Position numbers and translations under genes: made by a program. A DNA stretch of 64,000 nucleotides from Diaporthe sp. PMI_573 (lineage: Eukaryota > Ascomycota > Sordariomycetes > Diaporthales > Diaporthaceae), in contig JAJTUP010000025.1 in NCBI GenBank assembly GCA_021399435.1, positions 434,001-498,000 on the forward strand, written 5' to 3'. Positions within the stretch are counted from its first letter, which is position 1. Each line of letters begins with the position of its first letter. Shown piece by piece: positions 1-14,376 of the stretch. Under the pieces are notes generated by a model. The model worked only from the letters and a program-made list of their open reading frames with translations. It was not told where the DNA came from and did not search any database.

Positions 1-2
1 TT

Positions 3-974
3 CACGTGTCCTTCGCTAACGACAGCAGTGGTCCGCCATCCGTACCACTGATGCCGAAGGGACATTTCTCCTCCAAGGGATCGAGCAGCATCCGCGGAAT
101 GACATCGACAAGCGCTGTTCCTGCAATGCCAAACCAAACTTTGACTACGACTTGCCTGGAATTCAGACCCTCACATACCCCTTATGAAGCTCCGACGGGA
201 GCCAACGACCGTACATCTCAGATAAGGGATTTGTGTGTTGAATTTGTGAAAGGAAATGTGAAGGGAAAAGAAGCCGTGAAGGTAGGGTGCTTTGGCTTTG
301 TCCCGTGCAAGGAAAATCGGTTTTATCTTTTCCATGAAACCTGCAACCCAGCAGGGTCCACATTCATTACCCTGAAGGAGATCCTGTCCGGGAATCATTC
401 GCAATTACCGATGCTTGACTACAGCCAAAAGGTCAAGATCGCATACATACTCTCTTCAAATCTCCTACCTCTTGTCACCACACCTTGGCTAGGGAAGGCA
501 TTGAATCTTGATCAAATTGCGTTTTTGAGTGTCGAAGAAGGCGTGGAAGGCGTGGTTTACCACCTGGACCGGCCATATCTGGCGAAAAGTCTTCTGACTT
601 CCCCCAGGACGCCGGATCTGAGCTGCGGACATTCGTCTCACCTTCCTTCTGCCAAGTATAAACCGTTGACGATACTTTCATTGGCATGTTTGCTTGTGCA
701 AATCATTCTCGGTCAAAGTATGGAGGAGTTCAATATCCGGGATCAGTCATGTTTAGGTTGCCTAATGGCCCAACAAGCTGCTGCGTCCCGAAAGGTCGGT
801 GCCGTTCTAGCAAAAACTGGGGATATGTATGCGGATGCGGTAAATTGGTGTCTTGAAAATTTCTTGTCTGCGATTAATATGGATGATGAAGAGTTTACCC
901 ACCGGTATTATTCTACGGTTGTCGCGAAGCTCGAAGAATTAGTGGACATTGTCGAGTATTTCTCATCTTCATGA
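3..974 (+). CDS. DUF7580-like fungal protein, 3' part of the gene
   Basis: The frame is open to the left edge of the window, and its first in-frame ATG is well inside (residue 16 of the visible part), so the 5' end lies outside. The visible 323 or so residues start with a low-complexity Ser/Pro stretch. A globular region follows with the motif YSQKVKIAYILSSNLLPL, then a segment ending in TPWLGKALN, and later a helical C-terminus that includes EEFNIRDQ and ends in YFSSS. This layout resembles the C-terminal DUF7580 domain that in fungi often sits behind HeLo- or prion-like N-terminal domains in nonself-recognition proteins. Catalytic motifs were not seen. The family name is recalled from the look of the motif and needs a profile search. 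An upstream effector-like domain is possible but cannot be seen. Confidence 0.55.
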   Translation, partial: HVSFANDSSGPPSVPLMPKGHFSSKGSSSIRGMTSTSAVPAMPNQTLTTTCLEFRPSHTPYEAPTGANDRTSQIRDLCVEFVKGNVKGKEAVKVGCFGFVPCKENRFYLFHETCNPAGSTFITLKEILSGNHSQLPMLDYSQKVKIAYILSSNLLPLVTTPWLGKALNLDQIAFLSVEEGVEGVVYHLDRPYLAKSLLTSPRTPDLSCGHSSHLPSAKYKPLTILSLACLLVQIILGQSMEEFNIRDQSCLGCLMAQQAAASRKVGAVLAKTGDMYADAVNWCLENFLSAINMDDEEFTHRYYSTVVAKLEELVDIVEYFSSS

Positions 975-1921
975 TCGACAAGGCACTTCACTCCACACGC
1001 TGGCATCCAGACGATGAAGAGAATTATGAGCAAATCCTTCACTAGAGACCTTTTCCCATTCAATATGGCGTTTTGGTGCAAAACGCTTGCACTTGCTCGC
1101 ACGTCGCTACTTAATTACCTTATTAATACTACCACGACGACTCGGCCGTCACCCACGTCTCCCAGCATAACGCGCGTGACTTGACATTGGCAGAACGGAA
1201 CGGATATGAATTCTAACTAATTCGGTAGAAGCTCCGCCTGGTACCAGCAGCGCCAGAAAGTACCCCTGTGGTGACACAATTGGCTTAAGCGCGGCACATT
1301 ATCTGAACCTGTCTGCAAGTCTCCAAAGTAGAATTCGACGGCCCTTTTTCAGTGTCCGGGTACGAAAATAGATCTTTAGGCTCTGCTCGAACAAACCGCT
1401 ATGGCAAGTCACTTTTTTTCCCGGCCCAGTAGAACTCGGGTATGCGTCACAATACGCTCACCCAGGAACGTAGCGGCGCTCGGCACTCCGAGCGCCGCCC
1501 GTCGTTTTCATCCTGTCAGCCCAGGATGCACACATGCACCTTTTGAAGGCCGAGATACATTCGCAACTTGCACCGCCAACCACATCAATTGGTTCGCACA
1601 CTGGTAAGACGGGATGTGGTCGGCAATCACTCATCTTTTCCGCCGCAGTACACACTTCTCCGATCTCGCACCTTATCACAGGCCCCTCAGTGGTCGATCC
1701 CGCGCCCGCTGGGCAGATAGATCCGTCTCTATAAGCCACTCATCGTTTAATAGGGGTTGGCTGACCTCCCGTCTATGCAACTTCGAGCCCGTACGAGAGG
1801 ATGACTTCCGGGACTAAACATCATCTCTTGGCCCAAACCGACAGCCTGCCTCCTGCCCTCCGTGCTTCGATTTCCCCACGTCAACATCAAACGTGTGTGT
1901 ACTTCTTTAATTAGAACCGCC
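975..1921. other. Intergenic region with the MFS gene promoter
   Basis: About 950 bp without a convincing gene. Short open frames overlap on both strands, but none has family motifs or a good start context. The right half must carry the promoter and leader of the transporter gene. No clear TATA box was found. Confidence 0.6.
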
Positions 1922-3581
1922 ATGCAGCCCCAAGCCAACATCACGCCCCAACAAGGCCCAGGGGACATCGAGAAAATAGCGCCAGAGTTGATGGGAAGCA
2001 GCGAACTTGAGCAGAAAAACAGAGGCCAGGACAACCAGAGCAGCGACAATGGTGGTGTTGGAGGAGAAGCTGTCTCGGATGAGTCGAATGCATTCCTCGT
2101 CACTTTCGGCCCAGATGATATTGAGAATCCCCTCAACTGGTCCACCAAGCTGAAATGGGGTGTCACGGCGGCCATTTCTGGCACGGGCTTCCTCCGCATC
2201 ATGGTCTCGACGGTAAGGCACAGCCTGTATTTTGATCGAATCTTATACCATGAGTGTGGTCACAGCTTCGAAACATGGAATATTTACTGATACAAGTTTT
2301 GTGCAGATGATGGCGCCCGCAATCAATACCATCGCGGACGAGCTGAACATGTCAACCACAGAGTCGACCATGGCGCTGTCCGTCTACCTGCTGGCCACCG
2401 CGTTCGGCCCGATGGTCATCGGCCCCCTGTCCGAAGTCTACGGCCGGAGGTCCATCTTCCACTTCACAAACATCTGGTTCCTGGTCTGGAACCTCATCTG
2501 TGGCTTTGCCAACTCGAAGGGCCTACTCATCGCCGCCCGCCTGCTTGCCGGCTTCGGCGCCAGTGCCGTGTATAGCATCGCCTTTGGCGTGCTGGGCGAC
2601 GTGTGGTCGGCTGAGCAGAGAGGGCGGTCTCTCAGCATGTACTTGCTCATCCCACTGACCGGCGCGGCGATCGGTCCCATAGTCGGCGGCTTCATCGTGC
2701 AATATTCCACCTGGCGGTGGATGTTCTGGGCGACCACTCTCCTGCAGGGCCTCCTCGAGCTGTCCTCACTGTTCCTGTTCCACGAGAGCTACGCGCCCGT
2801 CCTCCTCCGCCGGCGGGCCCAGAAACTGCGCGCCGAGACGGGCGACTCCCGCTTCCACGCCGAGATCGAGATGCGAGAGTCCGGCCGCTCTGCCACTTGG
2901 AAGATCAGCCGCAGCCTGTCGCGGCCCATCCGCCTGCTCGCGTTCCACCCCATCATCCAGATCCAGGCTATCCTCTCGGGCATCAACTATGGACTGCTTT
3001 ACTTTGCGCTGGCAAGCTTCTCGTCTCTGTACGTGTCGGCGTACGGCGAGTCTGTCGCCACCTCGGGCCTGCACTACATAGCCATCTGCGCCGGCGAGAT
3101 CTTGGGCTCGCAGCTGTGCGGACCGCTGATGGACTATGCCTACAAGAGGCTGACCTCGCGCACCGGCGAGGCGCACGTTCCCGAGCTGCGCATCCCGCTG
3201 CTGCTGCCGGGCGCCCTCTTCACCCCTATAGGTTTCCTGCTCTACGGCTGGGCCGCCCAGTACCACCTCTCCTGGCTCGTCGTCGACGTCGGCGCCGCCC
3301 TGCTGTCCCTCGGCATGCAAATATTTGGCACTACGCTCTACGCATACGTCATGGACGCCTACCCGGAACACATCAGCTCTGCCTCGGCTGCCACCCAGCT
3401 CCTGAGGAGCCTCTTGGCGTTTGCCTTCCCGCTCTTCTCAAACAGGATGTACGAGACGTTGGGCTACGGGTGGGGCAACAGCCTGTTGGCCTTCCTGTCT
3501 ATCGGCATCGCGTTGCCGGCTACAGGCATACTCTGGCGATTCGGTGCGAAGTTGAGAGCCAAACAGCAGTCAAGTTATTAG
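1922..3581 (+). CDS. MFS multidrug-type transporter (DHA1, 12 TM)
   Basis: Predicted 521-residue plasma-membrane exporter of the major facilitator superfamily, drug:H+ antiporter 1 type. Start: ATG at 1922 in a good context (accgccATGc). One intron at 2213-2306 (donor GTAAGG, branch ACTGAT, acceptor GTGCAG, phase 0). The N-terminal cytosolic tail ends in ENPLNWS, a hallmark of the fungal DHA1 group, followed by TM1. The loop between TM2 and TM3 has GPLSEVYGRR (about residues 136-145), the MFS signature loop. Later segments show the expected alternation of hydrophobic helices and a basic central loop. It sits at the left border of a run of aromatic-metabolism enzymes, so exporting their substrate or product is plausible, but the substrate cannot be read from sequence. 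Confidence 0.93.
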
Positions 3582-3891
3582 AGGGTCTGTTGAACGCTTG
3601 GTGGCCATAGATCTATATTCCTCTGGCTGAGAGGTCCAATTATGCGTCACGTTTCCCAACTGCGATCTTGTGGCGTCCCGATCACAAATAGACATCCGGT
3701 ACCTGACCGATGCCTGGATGGCAGCCCTGGAGTACATGACACAAAACACACCTGACAATTCAAGCTGTAATTATCTTGATGTGTTTGCAGGCTGATAACA
3801 GTCACTGAAAGTCTGATACACTCCAGAAATCCCGAGTCATTGTGTATTTCGTCAGCATCACGGCCAGGTCATTGATCGTGAATGGCTACTC
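3582..3891. other. Convergent 3' intergenic spacer
   Basis: Between the ends of the MFS gene (+) and the NACHT gene (-). It should hold both 3' UTRs. No gene or repeat recognised. Confidence 0.6.
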
Positions 3892-6800
3892 CTAGCCCCC
3901 GAGTTTCCCCTGTGGATCCAAATGGCTCCTAGTGCATCTCTTGATCCTCTTACTAAGTTGCTGCTGGTCGTCATCCCTCTTCCTTTTGCTTCCGGCCGCA
4001 GCAATCTTGGTACGCTCATATATCCCACGCGGCAAGGCTCTTTTCAGAATCTTCCATGCGGCGTCTGCTTCCTCCTCATCTTCAATCCGCCGTAAAAGCC
4101 TCAAGGCAACCTGACCGATGATTTCATTGTTCAGATTTCCACCCAAAGGCAGCTGGATTGCCTCGAAGAACCACTCGCGGGCAGAGGTGGGAGTATTAAA
4201 GAACCCTTGGTCTTGCTCTTCCATTTTTGCTTCCGAGTCTGCACCGTGGTCAAAAAGAGAGTCCAACTCCAGAAGGTAAACATCCCCATCGTATTTTTCT
4301 CTCCCTGCTTTAAGTGGTATTGCAATCATGACACGGCAAGGGTTCCATCCTAAGGCGTTGAGTGATGCGTTTGGATTGGCACCAAACTCCAGAGAGAGCG
4401 ACACCAGACGCATCCGAATAAATTGCCTTTCCCAATAAAACTCTTCCCCATCCTCCTCATAGCCCGATATCAGTGTCGCAAAAAGGCTCGAAGATCGATC
4501 ACCTGGAGCTGCTTCTTTGTTTGGATCTTCCCCGAACACCAGAACGCGTTCCATGCCTTTACGAAGCCCTACATAAAATGAGTCTGGGCGCTGAAGTTCT
4601 TTATAAGCGTGAATGTAACGAATCATGCTACTGAGGGTGAGGTAACCCGGCTCATTCCTGATTTTGTGGTTCAAGTAGAGTATCAAGTCGTGCCTGAAAA
4701 CGTTTTCACGAAAGAAGCTAGCGGCGTATTTGGCGTCCTTCACATACTCGTGTTCGTATGACTCGAATGTCATCTGACCTTGATTCTCGAGTTCGACCGC
4801 GGAACGCTCAAATTCTTCGATGTGTCTAAAGGCCTCAATCTGTATTTGAGAAGAGACATGGTCTTGCTCGTCCTCGACTTCATGGGCAGCCTCCAAGAAT
4901 CCCGTAATCATCCAGTGGAAGGGACCCTCGTATTGGCTTGGCCAATGTCTGTGGTCATCGTAAATATGGTTGACGTTCTCCGGCTTGTCGTAGAAAGTGC
5001 GTGATTTCATCCAAGCGGTGTAGGCTTTCATGATAGACAAATTGGCGGAAAAGCCAACGGGTGCCTTCGCTTTCAGGAATGCTGCCATTTCTGGAGTTTG
5101 TAGGAAGTCCCGAACCGTGCGATGCAGAAACTGAACATTAAGCCCATCTTGCTTTTGCACTTCAAGGAGTCCCTTGCACCACCCCTTTAGGCGTTTCCCC
5201 ACTACCTTGCAACGTTCTTCAGCAGCCTCCTCGGTCGGTTGCAATATTGGTAGCTTCAAAGCATAGTCTGAATCTGCATGTTCTCGCTCGTGGAAATGGT
5301 AGATGGGCAGTTGTAGAGGTTGTGCTGCTGCGAGACAGAGTTGAAGTGATGTTGACATTTTCGCGTGGTAGAATGGGTCAATTGATTCAAGTATGTGCTT
5401 GAAAAACTCGCCCAGATCCGATGGAAAGCCTTCGACCCTTCGATAGAGGTCCTCTAAACTGTCATAGTTACTCAAGCCTTCTCTAATCTCTTTGGTGACA
5501 AGGACAACCCAAAGGAAAACCCCTTCTGCATGGCGCAGAATTAGGTCGATCAAGGAAGTGGCGAGACCGGTGTCGGCTGAAACAGTCGTCCAAGCCCGGT
5601 GTTCGGAGAGCCTCGCATGCGCATACCCGCGGATGTCACCTGCCGTAAGCTGGTGCATTTCGAGAATATGTGGTCCTCCCCCAAATGCGTCCTCAAAGTC
5701 GTTCCACGGCCTACTGGATACGCAGAGCTTTATGTCATGAGATGCTGTGCCGAGCTTCTGGATCGCATTGCACATCTCTATATGATCACCGTGATATTCG
5801 TCAAGGCCGTCAACAAAGATGCAGAATTTCGACCCCAGCTGTGAAATCTTTGTCATAGATGAGCTAGCGGTCAGGAGTTCATTCAGGGTCCAATGTGGCT
5901 GTCGGCTCTCGGTACCACCATCTCGACCGGCGGCTGCCCATCTCGCAGGGCAGACTTTCTGAACGAGTTCTGGGCATTGTTGGAAGATACCATAAAATAA
6001 GGAACGGAAGAGTCCCTCTTGTGACTTCTGTATCATTGTTCCGGACAGCCAGAAATAGTGGCTGACGATTGCCAAACCTTTGCCGCAGGCCCACTCTTGT
6101 AAAGCCGTTTTTGTCTGGGCGTCGTCGCAAAGAAACTTCATCATCGTCGACTTCCCAGATCCGGGCTTACCCGTGATCCAGAAAACACCTTGACCTTGTC
6201 GCAACCACTGAGTTAACTGCTTGCCTTCGCTTGACGTATTCGCGGTATTGAACACCCAGGAGAAGGTCCTCTTGTGTGCCGGGGCGATAGACTGGTATCT
6301 GTCCAAGTAGTGTTCGTAGGATAGACTCCTTAACACTTCTTGTTCTCGGACCATGTCCCGCTCCGAAAGCTTTACCTTAGCCATGAGGTCTCGGATGCCT
6401 TCAATGTCCACAACGCTCGGAAGTTTTGGACTTCCCACACTATGCTGCTGGAATTGTGTGGTGACAATGGCTTTGATTTGTTCCAAGGAAGATGCCAATG
6501 AATCGAATCTCGCATGCTGGTTAAGAGCAAGAGCAGCAGCTTTCTGCTGCAGATCGTTTAAAGCGTGGGTGTGGCGAGTGTGGCAATAGCTTGCAGAGAT
6601 CGTAAGTAGGAATGTTTGGATACACCTCAGTCTTTGTTTACTATGAATATGCTTACTTGGATATGTGGCAGAGGTAGAGTGTGATCTGCCTCTCTGTCTC
6701 AGCCAGTCTCTTCTCCAGACGCTTGATCTCCCCATCTTTTAGAAGAGCCATGAATGCACCCCTGAGGCTCTTGATTCGGCGACCTCGTCCGTCCTCGACC

Positions 6801-7108
6801 CTTAGCTTGCCCACGACGTTCAACAACGTTTCGCAGTCGGATTTACAGGTGATGGCTAGCTCCTTGACAGATTCGATGTCTCTCCGAATTTCTCGGTCGA
6901 TTGTGCTGACATCACGGTCCCCCTCCGTGATGTCTCGTAGCGATGAGCTGAGCCTGGTCAATTCCTGGTAGGCGTCATGAATGTCGAGGGCATTTGGCAG
7001 GCCAGAGGAGGAGTCATGTATCTCAATGCTCTTCTTCAGTAATCCTCCAGTGAAGGTCACAAATTGCACCACTGAGGCGGCTAGACCGAACGCCGTCAAA
7101 GGATCCAT
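3892..7108 (-). CDS. NACHT-domain STAND protein (fungal NLR-like) with nuclear signal
   Basis: Two exons joined by an intron at 6590-6656 (67 bp; donor GTAAGC, acceptor GCAAG) give 1049 residues. The start MDPLTAFGLAASVVQFV is typical of the helical N-terminal domain of fungal NLR-like proteins. A coiled region follows, then a NACHT-type NTPase: Walker A GKPGSGKS (about residues 291-298), Walker B FCIFVDGLDE (about 406-415) and an SSRPW sensor motif (about 441-445). Next comes the DUF7791-like helical block containing FLHRTVRDFL. No ankyrin, WD40 or TPR repeats were seen behind it. The C-terminus has a bipartite basic cluster (KRKR ... KRIKR) that looks like a nuclear localisation signal. Likely role: intracellular recognition or programmed cell death; the trigger is unknown. 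The gene is intact, unlike the related pseudogene at 55.8-57.3 kb. Confidence 0.88.
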
Positions 7109-7589
7109 ATCAAGAAGAGGGCAACACGCAGTGAACGAAAGTTAATCGATACTTCAAACGCTAAGTGTAGGGGCAAAACAAGAGGTGAGGGAGACTGTTG
7201 AGGAGAGAGCGCTGACATGACTTTTCCCCACTCTGCACAGCTTGAGCTGCCTAGTGCTTACTGGAGAGTGCCGGCAAATCTGCCTTGCACAGGACCTACA
7301 GCGCCACAGCTACGCCCCGCCAGTCAACGAGGTTACACAACTCACACGTACTGTCAGGTGCTGCAGGGATTGCATTGTACTTACCATTAACCTTGTGACT
7401 ATGATACAAGGAAATTAAATAACTTTGTGTTAGTGACACACTTCCTTACACCTGCTCGACGATTACTTTATATCACACAAAGTGATTTTGATAGATAGTA
7501 GCTTAGTCGCGTATTCATTCGAGACTACTCGTTTCAATGTACATAAGATGAGTTTATTCGCCCTGTCCGCTTGTGATTCATGATGATAG
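7109..7589. other. Promoter of the NACHT gene and 3' flank of the decarboxylase gene
   Basis: 481 bp between two minus-strand genes. The part near 7400-7560 is AT-rich. No open frame or repeat stands out. Confidence 0.6.
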
Positions 7590-10046
<2,457 letters not shown>

Positions 10047-11819
10047 TCAAGCCTTCGCCGGATGTGTATCCGCCCATTCATCCAGAATGCCAGCAAAATC
10101 AGGAGGTGTGTACGGTTCAAGCAATTCCTTCATCCATGAAGGCTTCCGGTGCGTCTTCAGCCCCATATCTCTCATCAGCATGTTGGCATAAGGCAGCCCT
10201 TCAAAGACGAAGTCCGGCAGACTTGCCCCGTACCCACAGGGGTAACGCCACTTGCCCCATTGAGTGTGCAGCATGATTTCCTCTGTGACCTCTTCTGGCG
10301 TCTTCGCGATTCTTTCTAGTTTGCCGTCGAGGAACGCTGCGATCCAAGCCGCCTGGATCGTGGCGCAAACAGCTGTGCTGACTGTCGAGACCATGCCGGC
10401 GAATGCAAGGTTCCTTGATTTCAGCATCGTCGAGGGTACTATAAAGCGGTAATAACGTAAGGGATCCGCCTCCTTGGGCTGGAAGCGCAGCTGGGGCTGG
10501 TCCTTGAGACGTGGGAACGCTGTAAGAACATCGCTGTCGGCTTTGGCGTTCAGCTTGAGCCTATCTGCCTCGACAATGGCCTGTGGGAGACCCAGAGCTA
10601 CTTCGTCGAGGCCGGTGAATTTAATGGATGATTCTTTCCTCCAGCCCGTGGAGCAAACCATGCCGTCTGATTCCAGGATTTCTCCTGAGGAGAGCACCAC
10701 CTTGCCTGGCTCAAGATGGTCGATGTTGTCGATGTGTACTCGGATCTTTCCCTCTTTGACCAAGTCAAACAGGGGAGTGTCATAGTTCAGGATACTCAGC
10801 CCACTCCCGATCCAAAACGCCGAGTTCCACGGCTTCAACTTGGCCAATTCTGGATGTGAATCATAGCCGATGGCACCCAACACGTCTCCCTGCAGGACTT
10901 TCCAAAAGCAGTCTACCAAAAACCTACCGACTTTGGTCCCGTGCAGGAAATTTGTGACCCCACCGCCACCACCCTCACCGCCCCATGGACACGGGCTAAA
11001 CCACGTCAGACATCGCGTATTAAGCAGCGTATCCAGCCTGCGCTTCAGCGGCGTGACGAGACGAGGTGCAATCCACACCGGCCCGTGCCCATTCGGCCGG
11101 ATAATTAGGTCCACTGTTGCACCACCTTGTACGAGCGCATAGGCGACGTCGTACGCGGACTTGGCGCCGCCGACGACGACGGCCCTTTCAGCAGTCTCGA
11201 ATTCTGAAGCACGACGGCAGAAGTCTTTAGCATGGAAGAGCGGTCTGTCGAAGGTCTCGGCCCCAGCGTACTGAGGGAAGTTGGGCGTAGAGGTGAGACC
11301 GGTAGCAAGAATGAGCTTGTTGGCAGTGACTTGGTGCTGGGTGTTGTCGGGCCCAGTGGTAACCGAGAGTCTCCAGCCCGTGATATCACCGGATCCAGAC
11401 TCAGGGGAACGTATTGCTTCGACGTTGTCGACCTTGGTATGGAATTGAATGCGCTCCAGCACACCGTACTTCCTCGCGAAGTCCGTCAGGTAGCGATGAA
11501 GCACGGCGCCAGGGATATGGCCACCCTCTTTGACGCCATACACGTCTTCGGACATGGGGAAATCAGGATACTCGTACGATCCCACCATGTTGTTGGACTT
11601 GAGTCCAGGGTAGAGGCGGGCTTCTGACCAGGTGCCTCCACAACTTTCGGCCGACTCCAGCACAGCGATACGCTCATGCGGGTGAGTTTCTATGTAGGCC
11701 CTGGCAGCTGCCAAGCCGAACCAGCCTAGGAGTCTTTGTTAGGATAGAGGCGAGCAGTATGGAATAAGAAGCTACATACCGGCTCCGACCACCACCATGT
11801 CATAAGTCCGGTCGGCCAT
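10047..11819 (-). CDS. Flavin-containing / Baeyer-Villiger-like monooxygenase
   Basis: Two exons: a 40-nt first exon (11780-11819), intron 11726-11779 (54 bp; donor GTATGT, branch CCTAAC, acceptor CCTAG), and a long second exon; 572 residues. The splice rebuilds the FAD motif GAGWFG (residues 12-17) near the N-terminus. A second dinucleotide fold with VGGAKSAYD (about 198-206) should bind NADPH. A region near AGAETFDRPLFHAKDF takes the place of the FMO/BVMO fingerprint. Such enzymes hydroxylate heteroatoms or insert oxygen next to a ketone. Cytosolic or ER-associated; no secretion signal. Its place beside the decarboxylase and SDR suggests oxidation of a ring or ketone intermediate. The substrate class is unknown. 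Confidence 0.87.
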
Positions 11820-12953
11820 GCTGAGACTTGCAGGCGATGAGACCCAATTCTATCTGTTGTCTAAGGATAGAAGAAGTCTTGCAGTGATTCTGCTTGATCA
11901 ATGATAAATGTTACGAAGTTATCCAAAGGGAAACCGCGGGCGCTGTTCTAGTCCCCCTCTGTCGCCTTTATGGTTTAGGGAGAAACACTCTCCCTAATCC
12001 AGATGGCGGCTACTGGGCCGCTGAACATCATTATCAGTCCCATAACCGACGTGGCTGTCTGACACCGTGGGATCAAGATAATGGTCAGTACCAGCGATGA
12101 GCCTCCACGCAACCTCTAGTGCGCCCCTAAATTAGAGTTTGGCTTATCTTCGACCCTGCTGTGTGGTCTCGTGTCCTAGCCGGTGGCTTGGTCCCAGGGG
12201 AGGATGGTAATCTGGTCTAATTGCGGGGTGCATGGAAGGTCGAGATACCGAAGGTCGATCGTTGGGCGGATGTCGCTGGCTTGTCGGCTGTTGCACCTGT
12301 GGATAGCAAGCAGACCCCTGAGCCCTAGTCCGTAGTGGCAGATAGAGCTCAGCCATCTTGTGAACGCACGATTAAGAAATCAGCACATAGTTGAGTGGAA
12401 AAGGTCATGGACTTAGAGGTCCGGGAGATCACAAATCGATCCTATCCAATCTGCGCCACTGTCATGAGGTTTCGCAAGGCTAGCTGTTGAGTTGCACGTG
12501 AAGGCTGAGAACGGACCCCAAGTCTGACTTGAGAAACCACGTCAGCCAACCAGTGATCCTCAAGGAACTGTGTGGCTGTCACGTGGCTGAAATTCAGAGA
12601 AATAATTCTGCGGTATACAGCCCTATACAGCAATGACCATTGACTGTTGAATAGCAGGCAAACAGAATGAGAAGCTTGGCAGCGGCCGCCCTTGGGGGGA
12701 GGGGGCCATGGGCAAAGATTTCCTCCTGGGCGTAATAGCGGAGTTCGCTATTCTTACGTTGCTCTTCCTTGGTGATGAAGCGACTTCCGTGAGGTTCATT
12801 CTCACTTGTCTCGCTTTGGCAGCACATATCACGATCTTCTCTTGCAAAGGAATAGCCCAAGAGACCCGTGATGGTAAGAGTGATGATAAGAAGTAGTTAC
12901 TGTGGCATCAGGATTGCGGTCGAAACCACGAACGGTTGCAACAAACTCTTAAA
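11820..12953. other. Intergenic region, no gene recognised
   Basis: 1.13 kb between the FMO promoter and the 3' end of the SDR gene. Small open frames on both strands lack recognisable motifs. A tRNA-like stretch near 12390-12450 does not fold properly (see rejected items). Confidence 0.55.
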
Positions 12954-13897
12954 CTACTCATAGCTGATGACTCCATCGATGGTTCCAGCATGCAAGCCGC
13001 CTGTGATCTGAATGTCCGCCGCTGTCGTGTGCCTGCTCGCATCGCTCAGCAGATATACCACCGCCCCGGTGAGATCATTCTGCGTACTTAGTCTCTGCAT
13101 TGGCGGAGCCAACCACATCTGATCACCTTCTCTCTTGCTCTTCATGTCCCGCACACTCCTCGTCATTTCACTATCCACGAATCCCGGGGAAATAGTGTTC
13201 ACACGGATGTTATGTGGGGCGAGCTCGACGGCCAGAGCTTTTGACAGCATCAGAATACCACCCTTGCTTGCATTGTATGCTGCCATACGACTGGTTGCAT
13301 GTCAGCACGTGTAGTTTCTTCCGGAAACGGATACAATAGTGAGACTTACTAGCCGGGAAGCGCAATGTGGCTTGACTGCGAGGCGATGAGGACGATGCTG
13401 CCGCCTTTCCCTTGCGATAAGAACTGTTTTGTGGCCAACTGAGCCGCGAAAAACGTGCCTCTGACCTGAGCTTGGCATTAGCGAAGTTTTACTCCCGAGG
13501 TCACGAAGGAGACACCCACATTGATCTCCTGTATTCTGGTAAACTCCTCCCACGTCTGATCAATGAACGGCTTGTCAATGGCGATACCTGCCGCAGGTAC
13601 CAATCCATCTAGAGAGCCCAGCTCTTGGACAGCTCTGGCAAACGCAGCATTTAGGCTCTCCTGTTTCGTGACGTCCGTCTGAATGTAGACTGCTTTTGAG
13701 CCAAACTTTTGGCTGAGGCTATCCCACTCTTTCTGATTGACTGGCCTGTCCTGGATGTCCATCACGGCCACATTTCCGCCCATCTCACATATGGCGCGCG
13801 TTACTGCGAAGCCGATCCCTTGCGCGCCACCCGTCACAACGTAATTGCGTCCGCGCAGCTCGAACATGGGGCGAACATCTTCTAGAGGGTCAGACAT
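12954..13897 (-). CDS. Short-chain dehydrogenase/reductase (SDR)
   Basis: Three exons: 13520-13897, 13350-13465 and 12954-13290; introns 13466-13519 (54 bp, donor GTGGGT) and 13291-13349 (59 bp, donor GTAAGT, branch CTGAC). Protein 276 residues, the normal size of classical SDRs. Shows TGGAQGIG (residues 22-28) for NAD(P) binding, a central AAGIA segment in place of NNAG, and the catalytic YNASK (170-174), rebuilt only after splicing. The C-terminus ends with the usual ITGG segment. The Asp in AVMDIQ suggests a preference for NAD(H), an inference. Start: the ATG at 13897 was taken because the longer frame upstream opens only with TTG. It is divergent from the hydrolase-like gene at 14377. Role: oxidation or reduction of an alcohol or ketone in the cluster pathway. 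Confidence 0.9.
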
Positions 13898-14376
13898 TTC
13901 CAAAAATTGTTCTCCGGTGTCCAAACTGATGGATTGTAGTTTTGAGATCTTCAAGCAGGATTCCTTGATTATGCCAAGTGTTGTTCAGCAGGTGTATGAT
14001 CACCGTCAAATACCTGAACTCTGAGGGGAGCCTTGAAGGGAGGAGGAAGGACTTTTTGCCTAGCTCCAGGGATTGCATCGGCGGCTAATACACCCATAGC
14101 TCAAACTCAATCCAGCATGGGGACTCTTAGAACGTTACCGCCAACTCCAACACCGGAAATGGTGGAGATCGTAGCCCGAATCCGCACAAGGTGGCTTGCT
14201 CATCACAGATAAGCGGTCGACCGGCGGCCCATAGCCGACGCTATCATGAACGGTAGTGTCAGCAGGGATAGGAACGAACATACAAAACACCAAGAATATC
14301 GCATGTCGAAATCAATCCCGAGAAATACTGCCTTTCCGTCAGTGCTTATTGAAATATCTGAAAGAATTATTTCATC
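13898..14376. promoter_or_regulatory. Divergent promoter between the SDR and hydrolase-like genes
   Basis: 479 bp shared by the SDR gene (-) and the hydrolase-like gene (+). It contains the perfect 10-bp palindrome CGGTCGACCG at 14214-14223, an inverted CGG pair of the type bound by Zn2Cys6 dimers. Arrangement is seen; regulation is inferred. Confidence 0.5.
14214..14223. promoter_or_regulatory. CGG-N4-CCG palindrome, possible Zn2Cys6 site
   Basis: CGGTCGACCG, 154 bp before the ATG of the hydrolase-like gene. Inverted CGG triplets are the classic target of fungal binuclear cluster regulators, and such a gene lies 2 kb away. No binding data. Confidence 0.35.

Noticed and set aside
2717..3610. 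Long second open frame on the plus strand inside the MFS gene
   Set aside because: GC-rich shadow with Arg/Pro-rich low complexity; the MFS frame has all family motifs.
12385..12455. tRNA-like stretch (D-arm-like GAGTGG and a hairpin around CTTAG)
   Set aside because: The anticodon loop would have six bases, there is no acceptor stem and the T arm is wrong (GATCACAAATCGATC). Probably chance.
12708..12896. Small plus-strand frame with a hydrophobic stretch
   Set aside because: 62 codons, overlaps other frames, no neighbours or motif to support it.
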